Source: Thermoplasmatales archaeon UBA447 (GTDB lineage Archaea; Thermoplasmatota; Thermoplasmata; Thermoplasmatales; Thermoplasmataceae). Taken from it: a stretch of DNA of 64,000 bases. Under the pieces are notes generated by a model, which saw only the letters and a program-made list of their open reading frames with translations, did not search any database and was not told the DNA's origin. A program made the position numbers and the translations under genes. The stretch lies in contig DARE01000045.1 in NCBI GenBank assembly GCA_002503205.1, positions 27,014 through 91,013 of the forward strand, written 5' to 3'. Below, piece after piece: positions 20,525-29,265 of the stretch; position 1 is the first letter of the stretch, and each line of letters opens with the position of its first letter.

Positions 20525-21715
20525 ATGAGTTCAAAGATAAAAAATATAGAAATACTTGAGCTTGGAGAGAAAGGGAGGGAGATTTCGTCTCCCTGGAGTT
20601 CCACGATTCTGCTTGTAAAGCTGACAACTGATGATGGCCTTGTAGGATTTGGGGAGGCGCCCACAACATTGATGACATTGCCAGTCAAAGAGAGCATGGA
20701 GGAAGTCAAAAGATTCTTCCAGGATAAGGATTTCTTTAATGTTGAGAAGAATCTTAGGGAGTTTTATACCCACTCTTTCTATCTGTCAAAATCCATGGAG
20801 GCTACTTCTGCCCTCAGTGCATTTGAGATAGCTTCGTGGGACCTTATTGGAAAGTCCCTCGGAGCACCCATTTATAATCTTCTCGGAGGAGAGGTAGCTA
20901 AGAAGCACCGCGCATATGCAAACGGATGGTATTCCGACTGCGTAACGCCTGATGATTTCCTTGCAAAGGCAAAAAAGGTTGTATCCCAGGGTTTTACAGC
21001 AATGAAGTTTGATCCCTTTGGTGACAACTATGATCAGCTTTCAAGGAAAGGTCTGAAAAATGCTGTAGATATAGTTTCAACCCTGAGAAATGAACTTGGT
21101 GACGAAGTGGATCTGCTTATTGAGTGCCATGGAAGGTTCTCCCTTAAGGCAGCAATAGATGCTGGGACATCTCTAGATCCCTATGAGCCTCTTTTCATGG
21201 AGGAGCCTCTGCATCCTGAGCTTGAGATTGGACTTCTGGAACTTAAAAAATATGTTAGGACACCAATAGCACTTGGGGAAAGGCTTCTCAACAAGGCGGA
21301 TTTTGCGAGGTTCATATCACAGGGCATGGTTGACATAATACAGCCTGATCTCACAAACTCACTTGGAATCCTTGAGAATAAGAAGACTGCCGCAATAGCT
21401 GAGGCATTTGCAATTCCTGTTGCATTCCACAACGCTTTTGGCCCAATACAGACAGCGGCTTCACTTAATGTTGATACAACACTGAACAATTTCCTGATTC
21501 AGGAAAGTTTTGAGGCATTCTGGCCGGACTGGAAAAAGAATCTTGTAAAGAGCGGTTACAAACTGGAAAATGGTTATTTCACATTGTCTGGAAAGCCGGG
21601 GCTGGGAATTGACGTCGATGAAAAGATTCTTGAATCCAACGCGGTTGAGGGGATGGAGCCATACGACCCCAAGGAGCCACCATGGGTTGTATCTGGTACT
21701 TTCAGGGAAGCATAA
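20525..21715 (+). CDS. Sugar-acid dehydratase, enolase superfamily (gluconate/galactonate type)
   Basis: A 396-residue mandelate racemase/muconate lactonizing enzyme-like protein. Visible catalytic elements are the lysine in AMKFDPFG (near residue 160), the metal/acid block LIECHGRF (near 200-206) with the His-Gly-Arg typical of galactonate/gluconate dehydratases, the metal ligands in EEPL and GERL (near 223 and 248), QPDLTNS and the basic His in FHNAFGP (near 300). In Thermoplasmatales such enzymes dehydrate gluconate to 2-keto-3-deoxygluconate in the non-phosphorylative Entner-Doudoroff pathway. Substrate choice between gluconate and galactonate is inference. A KaiC-like gene follows after nine bases. 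Confidence 0.88.
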   Translation: MSSKIKNIEILELGEKGREISSPWSSTILLVKLTTDDGLVGFGEAPTTLMTLPVKESMEEVKRFFQDKDFFNVEKNLREFYTHSFYLSKSMEATSALSAFEIASWDLIGKSLGAPIYNLLGGEVAKKHRAYANGWYSDCVTPDDFLAKAKKVVSQGFTAMKFDPFGDNYDQLSRKGLKNAVDIVSTLRNELGDEVDLLIECHGRFSLKAAIDAGTSLDPYEPLFMEEPLHPELEIGLLELKKYVRTPIALGERLLNKADFARFISQGMVDIIQPDLTNSLGILENKKTAAIAEAFAIPVAFHNAFGPIQTAASLNVDTTLNNFLIQESFEAFWPDWKKNLVKSGYKLENGYFTLSGKPGLGIDVDEKILESNAVEGMEPYDPKEPPWVVSGTFREA

Positions 21716-21724
21716 GGTAAGTTA

Positions 21725-22636
21725 ATGGAAACTGGTAATGGTCAGGAATCCAGAGAAGAACTCATTTCAAAGCTGAGGGAAATGAGAAACGAACTCAGAA
21801 AAGACATTTCTGAGAGCATGAATGCTCTCCGGGATGTCGAAGCTGAGATCGAGAGAATATTTCCCCCAGGAATAGAAGATCAGCCAATCTCTGAAAATAC
21901 GCAAATGATGAAATATGCAAAAACTGGTACATCCAAGCTTGATGATCTTCTCAATGGAGGTTTTTCAGTTCCATCTAACGTACTGGTTAATGGTCCACCC
22001 TTTTCATCCAAAGACATACTTATTAACAGTTTTATAGTCAAATCAATAGAGGAGGAGCTGCCTGTAATTGTTATACTTATCGACAAGGACATTTATACTA
22101 TCAGGGAGGAACTTTCACTTCTCACAGAAAACCTTGAATTCTACGAGAAGGATGGGACAATAAGATACATAGATACCTATTCTAAAGCGATTTCAGCTGA
22201 AGTTGTGGAAAACAAAGCTATGCAGATCGATTCAATAGCAACAAACCAGAGTGGATTCCTCAAGACCATAGATCAGTTAAACGCTTCACTGAACAAAAGT
22301 CACGGAAAGTGTGTGACTGTGGTGTATTCCCTTACAGGTTGGATACAGTCCCTGGATGAGAAGTTGCTTACAAAGACACTTCAGCATTTTTCCCAAAAGA
22401 GAAAACTGGATGGGGGAGTAGCAATTTACAGCCTGGATAGTGGACTTTTTTCAGATCAGATATACGAAAGGATGAACTATTTCATGGATTCAGCTATTGA
22501 GTTCAAACTCGAGGAATCCAGAGAATTTTTGAGAGCGAGAGGTTTTAAAAATCCAAGGACAAAAGAATGGGTAGACATAATACCTAAGGGACGGCTTATT
22601 GACCTTGGGTCATTCAATATTAGGCGCGTAAGGTAA
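21725..22636 (+). CDS. KaiC/RecA-like protein with degenerate P-loop
   Basis: 303 residues. An N-terminal coiled coil (about 5-45, Glu/Lys/Arg-rich) leads into a KaiC-type core starting at TGTSKLDDLLNGGF (near residue 68). Where a Walker A would be, the sequence reads NGPPFSSKDI: the lysine stays but the glycine before it and the Ser/Thr after it are changed, so ATP hydrolysis is doubtful. Many archaea encode such GvpD/KaiC-like proteins next to signalling or metabolic genes. It lies nine bases after the sugar-acid dehydratase and is probably co-transcribed. Function unknown. Confidence 0.75.
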   Translation: METGNGQESREELISKLREMRNELRKDISESMNALRDVEAEIERIFPPGIEDQPISENTQMMKYAKTGTSKLDDLLNGGFSVPSNVLVNGPPFSSKDILINSFIVKSIEEELPVIVILIDKDIYTIREELSLLTENLEFYEKDGTIRYIDTYSKAISAEVVENKAMQIDSIATNQSGFLKTIDQLNASLNKSHGKCVTVVYSLTGWIQSLDEKLLTKTLQHFSQKRKLDGGVAIYSLDSGLFSDQIYERMNYFMDSAIEFKLEESREFLRARGFKNPRTKEWVDIIPKGRLIDLGSFNIRRVR

Positions 22637-22688
22637 TATATACAGATTTGATTAGATAAATTTAAATAGTCGTGGTCAATTAACTGGC

Positions 22689-23237
22689 ATGGTAGAACAA
22701 CAGACAAAAGACGCAAAGTGGATATTCGACCAGTCTCACAGTTCTGCAGAATTCTCTGTGAGGCACATGATGATATCCAACGTAAACGGCAGATTTGACC
22801 ATATGGAGGGCTTTATCATAGGGAACCCTGAAACTCTCCATCTTGCTAAGGCTGAGGTAATTATAAAAACAGCTTCTGTGAACACAAGGGATGAAAAGAG
22901 AGATGGGCACCTTAGGTCTGAGGATTTCTTCCACTCCGAGAAGTTCCCGGAGCTGAAGTTCGTTTCCAAGAGAGTTGAGAAACTGTCCGGTGATTCATAT
23001 AACATATACGGTGACCTTACCGTGAGGGGAGTGACAAAAGAGGTTAAGCTGAAGGGGACCCTTGAGGGGGTAATCAAAGACCCTTACGGGAAAACAAGGA
23101 TGGGAATAACAGTGGAGGGCGAAATAAACAGAGAAGAATTCGGCCTCAAGTGGAACAGTATAATGGAAACTGGAGGCGTGATGGTAGGCAACCGTGTGAA
23201 GCTAACCGTTCATGCTGAAGCGGTCAGGGAAGAGTAA
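22689..23237 (+). CDS. YceI-family lipocalin-like protein
   Basis: 182 residues with the complete YceI pattern: WIFDQSHSSAEFSVRHMMIS at the start, GRFDHMEG, then RDGHLRSEDFFHSEKFPEL near residue 75, a beta-barrel core, and the terminal VGNRVKL. YceI proteins bind polyisoprenoid or other amphiphilic ligands. No signal peptide is visible, so it is cytoplasmic here. A TATA-like ATTTAAATA near 22664 is about 25 bases before the ATG, giving a leaderless monocistronic mRNA. Confidence 0.93.
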   Translation: MVEQQTKDAKWIFDQSHSSAEFSVRHMMISNVNGRFDHMEGFIIGNPETLHLAKAEVIIKTASVNTRDEKRDGHLRSEDFFHSEKFPELKFVSKRVEKLSGDSYNIYGDLTVRGVTKEVKLKGTLEGVIKDPYGKTRMGITVEGEINREEFGLKWNSIMETGGVMVGNRVKLTVHAEAVREE

Positions 23238-23551
23238 TTCCCATCCATTTTTTAATGATCCCGGAGAACAATATTTCTTCTTTCCTGTATTAAAGGAATA
23301 GGCCAGATTAATCCCTGTCAGATTGCTGAGTTTTTACATACAGGCTTGGACCAGTTTGGGTGAATTATCCCAAAATGGGTCTAATCAAAATCAAATGTCC
23401 TAAAGAAACAGGCATTCTGAAATGAATGCCACTGAGCCTTTGAATGTATCTCAAATCCCATGTATTTCTAGATCTAACGAACAAAATATTCAGATTATAT
23501 CCCTAATATGTTAGGTTACACTATTTAATGTCCTAACATGATTGCAAATCA
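23238..23551. other. Intergenic region after yceI
   Basis: About 314 bases. A T-rich run directly after the yceI stop (near 23248) may end transcription. Near 23519-23528 a TATA-like TATTTAAT precedes the small membrane protein. I see no RNA gene or repeat in between. Confidence 0.45.
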
Positions 23552-23560
23552 GTGAGTGAT

Positions 23561-23731
23561 ATGATAACAAATAATAGAAACGTCAACAGATACAGCAGGA
23601 ACCATGTATTCAGGAACTTCCTTGAGATCCGTGAGAATCCTGATGATCTAGTTGGGACCAGGCTATTTACATTCCTAGTAACAGGCGCAATTATTCTTAC
23701 TGCCTTTGCAATCACATGGGTTATCTGGTAA
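23561..23731 (+). CDS. 56-residue single-span membrane protein
   Basis: A short frame coding 56 residues: a basic, Asn/Arg-rich N-terminus (MITNNRNVNRYSRNHVFRNF), an acidic turn (EIRENPDD), and one C-terminal membrane helix (about residues 36-56) ending in TWVIW. An in-frame GTG three codons earlier (23552) is 28 bases after a TATA-like TATTTAAT and may be the true leaderless start, giving 59 residues. The stop abuts the stop of the convergent hydrogenase-4-like membrane subunit without a gap. The sharp polar/membrane layout supports a real gene. It could be an accessory subunit of the neighbouring complex; this is inference. Confidence 0.65.
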   Translation: MITNNRNVNRYSRNHVFRNFLEIRENPDDLVGTRLFTFLVTGAIILTAFAITWVIW

Positions 23732-25492
23732 TCAGCCGATTGTGGCTATTATCAGTATCACCATGAATCCCACGATCATATAGATCATATACCATCCTAT
23801 AGAACTGTTCATCAGCCCCATTGTTATTGCCCTGGATGCTTTCCTGTACAGCCTGGTTGCCGAGATCATGGAGTACCAGAATACGTCTGTGATTGACATC
23901 TGGTGTTTTTCTCCTGAATATGATGTCCTAAGTATTTTTCTGAGCATCATTCTCATGTTGTTTGAGTAGGTGGAAGAATTGTATGATGATTCAGTTGAGA
24001 TACCTCCATTCCAGCGCCTGACCATTCTTCCATTTGCTTTTCCGAACACAGCAAAGGAGATGGCTGTGAATATTACGATCAGGCCCAGTATATAGATGGG
24101 CGAGACAACTCCAAAGGTGCCATTGCCCAGGCTTGACATTATAGTTAAACCGTTAAAAACAAGTACTGACGGATTTCCTGTGAGGAAAGCAGAAGGTACA
24201 AACAGAGTGGAGACTGCCATAAGACCCACAAGGGCCACGCCAACTCCCAGAACTGATGTGGAAAGAAATCTGTCAGAATTTGCCCCTTTTTTCCTGAAAG
24301 CCTGGGTGAAGGATATTACTTTCATCATAACCCCCGAGGCAAGCCCTTCCCCAATCGCTATCACAACACCTGCGGCAATTGATGCTATACCGATAATCCC
24401 CCCGGTATATGCTCCCATGAACAGGGATTCAAGCAGCATCCACGTTGCAAGCCCACCTATTGTTGGGAAGAGCCCGGAGAGTGACATTGCTATAAGTATT
24501 CCGCCTCCTGTGCTCAGAGTGTTCTTTCCTTCCACGATCTCGCTGAAATATTCGGATCCTGTTTCACCTATGTACATGAAAAGGCCGCTCTTCGCAACTG
24601 AGTGGGCAAGTGAGAATATAACAACAACTATCAGGGAAAACTCCTTCAGAACCTGCAGAGATGCTGGAAGTGCTATGTATAAACCGAGTGCGGTGAGTAT
24701 GGCCCCATTATTCTCGATTGTGCTGAAGCCGCCAAGCATCTTCATATTTTCGGAGACATAGGCAAAAAGGGCTGCGAACATAACAGATATTGCACCTATT
24801 GCCATGAAGAGCAGCCCAAGAGGCAGATATGGTGTTGTAACAACAGCAAGTCGGAATATTATGAACACCCCCATTAGAGTCATTCCTGCGCTGAAAATGG
24901 CTGAACTGTTTGCTGGAGCATTTCCATGAGCTATTGGAAGCCATTCGCTTATCATGAATGGTGTAATTCCCATTTTTGTCATGGCCCCCAGCGACAGGAG
25001 GAAAAGTACCAGAGGGCCTGCATTCACAAAGGCAAGGCTTGTCCCCCCAGTGGAGAAATACGATAGAATGGCTGCCAGGACCAGGAAGAATGTGCTTATT
25101 TCACTGAAAAGCATGAATACAAAGGATGGATAATTTTCACTCCTGTTAAGAGCCACTGTGGCATATGCCGGTACAGACATTACTTCCCAGCCTGCTATCA
25201 GCTCCAGATAGTTTCTGGAGGTAAGTATGATCATCATCCCTTCTACAGTAAATAGAAAGAGAGGTGTCAGCCATCTCCCATGGGAATCAGAATAGCGTAT
25301 GCTGTATATGGATGAGGCGAGGAAAACCCCTGAACCGATGAATGCAAAATATGTGATAAGGTCCCCAGGCCTGAAGACCAGTGCAGCCAGTATGATTGAA
25401 GCGGCTGCCATCATACTCAGTGCAAAATTCTTCCTGTACATGGAAACAGGTATGGATATGCCGCCTATTAGAAGAGGGATAAATGAATACAC
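23732..25492 (-). CDS. Proton-pump subunit, HyfB/NuoL-like (Ehr-type complex)
   Basis: A 586-residue polytopic membrane protein of the NuoL/M/N-MrpA antiporter-like family, with around 14 helices and a C-terminal amphipathic/soluble stretch before a last helix (about 560-586). Family features are the KMGITPFMISEWLP block (near 175-190), which includes the conserved Lys and Pro of helix TM7, and HSVAKSGLFMYIG (near 285). It ends the six-gene minus-strand operon and would translocate protons (or Na+) coupled to the soluble redox arm. Start adjoins the NuoB-like gene stop. Confidence 0.88.
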   Translation of the reverse strand: MYSFIPLLIGGISIPVSMYRKNFALSMMAAASIILAALVFRPGDLITYFAFIGSGVFLASSIYSIRYSDSHGRWLTPLFLFTVEGMMIILTSRNYLELIAGWEVMSVPAYATVALNRSENYPSFVFMLFSEISTFFLVLAAILSYFSTGGTSLAFVNAGPLVLFLLSLGAMTKMGITPFMISEWLPIAHGNAPANSSAIFSAGMTLMGVFIIFRLAVVTTPYLPLGLLFMAIGAISVMFAALFAYVSENMKMLGGFSTIENNGAILTALGLYIALPASLQVLKEFSLIVVVIFSLAHSVAKSGLFMYIGETGSEYFSEIVEGKNTLSTGGGILIAMSLSGLFPTIGGLATWMLLESLFMGAYTGGIIGIASIAAGVVIAIGEGLASGVMMKVISFTQAFRKKGANSDRFLSTSVLGVGVALVGLMAVSTLFVPSAFLTGNPSVLVFNGLTIMSSLGNGTFGVVSPIYILGLIVIFTAISFAVFGKANGRMVRRWNGGISTESSYNSSTYSNNMRMMLRKILRTSYSGEKHQMSITDVFWYSMISATRLYRKASRAITMGLMNSSIGWYMIYMIVGFMVILIIATIG

Positions 25493-26125
25493 TCAGTCAC
25501 CCCTCATCTTCATGATTGCCGAGATTATAGAATAGGGAGATGGTGGGCAGCCGGCTACCTCAACTGTCACATTCTCTTTTGAAATGGGCGCCGAACCGAT
25601 TATGCCGCCTGAAATTGCACAAGCCCCCATTGCTATAACAACCTTTGGCCCGGGCATAGCCTCCAGAGCCTCTCTGAGAACCTGCTCCATTCCATCTGTC
25701 TTTACACCCATCACAAGAAGGGCGTCAGCATGCCTGGGTGAGTTTGTCATGAATATCTTCAACCGGTTTGCATCATACTGCGGATTAAATATGGACAGGA
25801 ACTCCATATTGCAGGCGCCGCATGAGCCTGAATCCAGAGGATATATGTAGAAAGATCTCCTTATCGCACCTGGCAGTTCGCCAATTACATGCGAAAGATC
25901 CTGGTTTCCGGTGGGTCTGAACTTGGGCTCGCACCTTCTGCAGAATATGCACTTTCCTGCCTCCCATTTCCCCTCTGGTGTGATTGCATCCACGGGGCAT
26001 TCCACATGTTCATTTCCCTGCATTACAGATGGCCTTATTGGTGGCTCTAATGGGGGCTCAGCTGGAAATTTCTCCGTGATTACCCCTTTCTTAATCCCCT
26101 TCAAAAACCATAGGTTAGAGGTCAT
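25493..26125 (-). CDS. Fused ferredoxin + NuoB/HyfI-like iron-sulfur subunit
   Basis: 210 residues joining two modules usually encoded separately. The N-terminal part has a minimal one-cluster ferredoxin: CPVDAI plus GKCIFCRRCEP (C-x2-C-x2-C) within residues 40-75. The C-terminal part is a NuoB/HyfI domain with the four cluster ligands in SGSCGACN (near 105), MGACAIS (near 170) and AGCPPSP (near 190). Ten more upstream codons are open, but the ATG at 26125 overlaps the large-subunit stop by four bases (ATGA) and is chosen. It would pass electrons from a donor to the large-subunit site. Both clusters look intact. Confidence 0.88.
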   Translation of the reverse strand: MTSNLWFLKGIKKGVITEKFPAEPPLEPPIRPSVMQGNEHVECPVDAITPEGKWEAGKCIFCRRCEPKFRPTGNQDLSHVIGELPGAIRRSFYIYPLDSGSCGACNMEFLSIFNPQYDANRLKIFMTNSPRHADALLVMGVKTDGMEQVLREALEAMPGPKVVIAMGACAISGGIIGSAPISKENVTVEVAGCPPSPYSIISAIMKMRGD

Positions 26126-27300
26126 TCCAGCTCCACCCCTACTTCTGATATCCATATTCCGAAGCTTTCCCAGTTGAATGGGAAATCAGTGAAAATAGTC
26201 CCTACTGATGACCTTCTGAATGCCTCTATGTTAGACTCCCCAGGTGACATGATCTCGACTCTCCTTAGCAAATAATTTTCTATTTCCACGAATACAAACA
26301 GGTCACCCTGAGGTGATTCAACCCTGGCTGCTCCAGTGCCATCCCTGATTTCTGGGCTTACTGGCCCGATCCCATCATTTCCACCAGAAAGCTCTTCGGC
26401 CCTCTCTATGAGGCCTACGGATGAGAATATCTCCTCTGCCCTTATCATGAACCTTCCGAAAGCATCCCCTTCATGCCTGACTATTGGCTGGAAATTCAGC
26501 CTAGAGTATGGCAGTGATTTTGAGTCGTACCTTGCATCGTGCATGAGACCTGAAGCTCTTGCAGCCGGACCCACAAGATTCATGCCAGAAACCTTGCCGT
26601 TGCCCTGAAGCCTGTTTATGAATATCTTGGACTGAAGAAGTGATTCATTTATGTCCCGGAACTCACTTATCAGAGGCTCAAGCTCCTCTGCAACCCCAGA
26701 AAATTGGGCCTCGATGCCTCCGATCATTCCAGTTCCAAACATGTACCTGTGCCCTGTTGTTTTTCCAATAATCCTTGAAACTTTTTCCCTCAATGCTGCC
26801 AGCTGATTGTGGGGAACTCCAAACCCGGCTGCTGAACAGAGCCTCTCCATAACGGTCAGGTTGCTCCTTATTCTCTCAATCTCTATCTGTATTATGCGCC
26901 TCATTAATACAGGTTCTGGAACATCAATCCCCAGGGCATCTTCAACAGCAAGTATGTAAGCGATGCTGTTTGATGCAGAATGGAATCCGTTTATCCTCTC
27001 CACAATAAGAAGGGCATCATCAGACCTCTTTCCGGTAAGTTTCAACTTCCTGCTCTTGAAGCCATAGTTTACCTTAATTCCGGTAATCAGTTCTCCGGGA
27101 GAGTCTATTGAGAAGTTGACTGATTCAACGAGCCCGCCTGTGGATGGGCCATAGTTGAGCCTCATTTCGGATGGGCCAAGCTTTCTGTCAGTTTCCGATG
27201 TTTCAGAGGACAAAGGAGCAATCACGGAAGGGTACACCCGATATGATGAGGTTCTGCCGATGAGCCTTCCTTCCCCATTTCCAGTTCTATACCAGCGCAT
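26122..27300 (-). CDS. HyfG/NuoD-like large subunit lacking [NiFe] ligands
   Basis: 392 residues, homologous to the large subunit of group 4 hydrogenases and NuoD, without a NuoC-like N-terminal domain. At the place of the N-terminal RxCGxC motif it reads ERINGFHSASN (near residue 95), so both cysteines are replaced, by Asn and His. The C-terminal DPCxxC motif is absent: the chain ends in FGIWISEVGVELE. A [NiFe] centre therefore cannot form and no C-terminal maturation tail is present. This makes it an energy-converting hydrogenase-related (Ehr) or complex-I-like subunit with an unknown substrate. Its ATG lies inside the end of the preceding gene with a GGTGGTGA ribosome site. Confidence 0.85.
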   Translation of the reverse strand: MRWYRTGNGEGRLIGRTSSYRVYPSVIAPLSSETSETDRKLGPSEMRLNYGPSTGGLVESVNFSIDSPGELITGIKVNYGFKSRKLKLTGKRSDDALLIVERINGFHSASNSIAYILAVEDALGIDVPEPVLMRRIIQIEIERIRSNLTVMERLCSAAGFGVPHNQLAALREKVSRIIGKTTGHRYMFGTGMIGGIEAQFSGVAEELEPLISEFRDINESLLQSKIFINRLQGNGKVSGMNLVGPAARASGLMHDARYDSKSLPYSRLNFQPIVRHEGDAFGRFMIRAEEIFSSVGLIERAEELSGGNDGIGPVSPEIRDGTGAARVESPQGDLFVFVEIENYLLRRVEIMSPGESNIEAFRRSSVGTIFTDFPFNWESFGIWISEVGVELE

Positions 27301-28627
27301 ATGTCACCACCAGGAATCCTATCCCTACAGCGAGGCTGATTATTGCCGGAACAAGTGCAATGTATGGCATTCTTCTGTTATTTTCCCTCATTTTTGATTC
27401 ATGGCCGAAGGCCATCCTTGTAACATTATAATTGACAGATATGAAGGCAACAGGAATGAATATTGCAAGAAGCACGAAAGGAATGATGTATCCACCTGAA
27501 TAAACCGCATACAGAATGAGAAATTCACCGAAGAAAGTCCCGAAAGGAGGGGTTCCTGTTACAGCCAGGGAAGAGAGGATCAGGGAGGATCCGGTGACAG
27601 GCATGGCCCTTGCCACTCCTGAAACTCTTTCTATATCCTTTTCACCATAGGATTTCAGGACATTTCCGGATGAGTAAAATGCTGAGGCTTTCCCGAAACT
27701 GTGTGCCACGAGCAGGAGAAGGGCCCCGGCTATTCCCACCACCGTGCCCGTTGCAAACCCGATCAGGGCAATACTCATGTTTTCCATTGTGGAATAGGCG
27801 AACATTCTCTTGTACTTCCTCTGTGAACCCAGGAAAATAGAGGCGAATACAACAGATACTGTGCCTGCCCAGATATAAAGTTCATGAAACTCGTCTATTC
27901 TGTATATGGTGTATACAACGTAAAGCGCTGTTGGCAGCAGCACTCCTGAAAACATTGCACTTACTGGTGCCGGTGACTCGCTGTGAGCATCCGGCAGCCA
28001 TGTATGTACAGGGAAAATTCCCACCTTTGTCCCAAACCCCACAAGAGAAATTGAAACTATCAGGCGTAGAACCAGTGAATTCCCAGGGCTGCGTGAAAGA
28101 ATACTGCTGACATCTAGAGTGCCGAAGTTATAATAGATCAGTATTATGGATATGAAGGCGAATGTTACCCCGGCCGAGACTATGAGTATGTATCTCCATG
28201 TTGCCTCAGTGGATATTTCTGTCTTTTCCGTCATTATCAGGATTGCAGAGGATATTGTTGTGGCCTCAATGCCAACCCACATGAGGCCGTAATTGTTAAT
28301 TGTGAGGGCAAACATCATCGAAGCGGTGAAGAAGTTAAACAGGAGGAAATAGTAACTGTGGCGCAGCCATGTGCCTTTTTCCAGATACTCCATTGAATAA
28401 ATCGTTGATAACAGATAAACAGAGGCAACCATCAGTATGAATACCTTCGAGACGGCATTTATGTAAAAAATGCCTGAAGAATTGCCGGAGAGGAATATTG
28501 CTATGGATATCAGAACCTCTATGGCAGAAGTTGCAACAGATGATATTCTGTATTCTTTCAGTGCAAGAATCCCGGCGATTACTGGGATAAGTATGACTGC
28601 AAAAGCCTCCAGCATAATCTCATTCAT
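27287..28627 (-). CDS. Proton-pump subunit, HyfF/NuoN/M-like
   Basis: 446 residues, a second antiporter-like membrane subunit with about 14 helices. Conserved elements are WVGIEATTIS (near 115), the TM7 block GFGTKVGIFPVHTWLPDAHSE (near 195-215, with functional Lys and His), the KRMFAYSTMENM segment (near 270) and the KASAFYSSGNVL block (near 315). The start overlaps the HyfE-like stop by four bases and its own end overlaps the large-subunit gene by 14. Two antiporter-like subunits imply at least two ion channels in the complex. Confidence 0.9.
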   Translation of the reverse strand: MNEIMLEAFAVILIPVIAGILALKEYRISSVATSAIEVLISIAIFLSGNSSGIFYINAVSKVFILMVASVYLLSTIYSMEYLEKGTWLRHSYYFLLFNFFTASMMFALTINNYGLMWVGIEATTISSAILIMTEKTEISTEATWRYILIVSAGVTFAFISIILIYYNFGTLDVSSILSRSPGNSLVLRLIVSISLVGFGTKVGIFPVHTWLPDAHSESPAPVSAMFSGVLLPTALYVVYTIYRIDEFHELYIWAGTVSVVFASIFLGSQRKYKRMFAYSTMENMSIALIGFATGTVVGIAGALLLLVAHSFGKASAFYSSGNVLKSYGEKDIERVSGVARAMPVTGSSLILSSLAVTGTPPFGTFFGEFLILYAVYSGGYIIPFVLLAIFIPVAFISVNYNVTRMAFGHESKMRENNRRMPYIALVPAIISLAVGIGFLVVTYALV

Positions 28628-29238
28628 CCTTTCAGTTCCTCCACAGGCTCATGCCTGTCCTTTTCCTGCGTTACAACTGTGGAAATGACAACAAGTGCCA
28701 GGACATCAAGAAATACGCTTGCCTCTATTATTATGGGAACCGGAAGGAGGAAAAGCCCAAACAGTATCAGGGCGTTCTCTTCCTCGACATATCCTACAAC
28801 CTGAGTTATTGTCCCTCTGCGGGATGTTATGAGAAATAGCCCCTGAAAGAAAAGTATCAGGGGGAATAGCAACACTGAGGAATTCTGCAGGAAAGAGTGG
28901 GGAACAACCCTTGAAAAAGCGAGAGAATATACAAGGAAAGTGGCAATGACTACGAATACCAGATCAACAAGAAGCAGTGCTGGTACACTTACGTTCCTTT
29001 CGTACAGGTAACTCCTTCTCCGCGGGAGCTGCCTCAGCAGGAAATACGTCACAAGGATTCCGCGCAGAACTATCAGGAGTATTCCAAGAATGAGGAGATC
29101 AATGGATCGCTCATAGTAAGCAAGGAGAAAAGAGGCTACCGCAATCAGAACTGACTGTATCAGCTGTCCCCTTACAAGAGAACGCATATATTCCTGCCCC
29201 TGTATGTAAAATGCGGAAATTGCTATTGCTGCGCTCAA
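28624..29238 (-). CDS. HyfE/NuoK-like membrane subunit
   Basis: About 204 residues and six helices, matching the HyfE family (MrpC/NuoK-like half followed by extra helices). The short motif YMRSLVRGQLIQS near residue 17 fits the HyfE N-terminal region. The called start is TTG at 29238, the only conventional start in the open stretch. Hydrophobic coding sequence continues upstream to an ATC at about 29259, only a few bases after the NuoH-like stop, which would complete the first helix. The true start is therefore uncertain and may be non-standard. Confidence 0.78.
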   Translation of the reverse strand: MSAAIAISAFYIQGQEYMRSLVRGQLIQSVLIAVASFLLAYYERSIDLLILGILLIVLRGILVTYFLLRQLPRRRSYLYERNVSVPALLLVDLVFVVIATFLVYSLAFSRVVPHSFLQNSSVLLFPLILFFQGLFLITSRRGTITQVVGYVEEENALILFGLFLLPVPIIIEASVFLDVLALVVISTVVTQEKDRHEPVEELKG

Positions 29239-29265
29239 TAGATAGATGAGGCTGCTGCCGATCGT

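Noticed and set aside
24096..24761. A 221-codon open frame opposite the HyfB-like gene
   Set aside because: It lies wholly inside a clearly conserved membrane gene; its open state reflects codon bias of the real gene.
26122..27300. Calling the complex a true [NiFe] hydrogenase
   Set aside because: The two CxxC-type ligand motifs needed for the Ni-Fe centre are absent, so no hydrogenase name was given.
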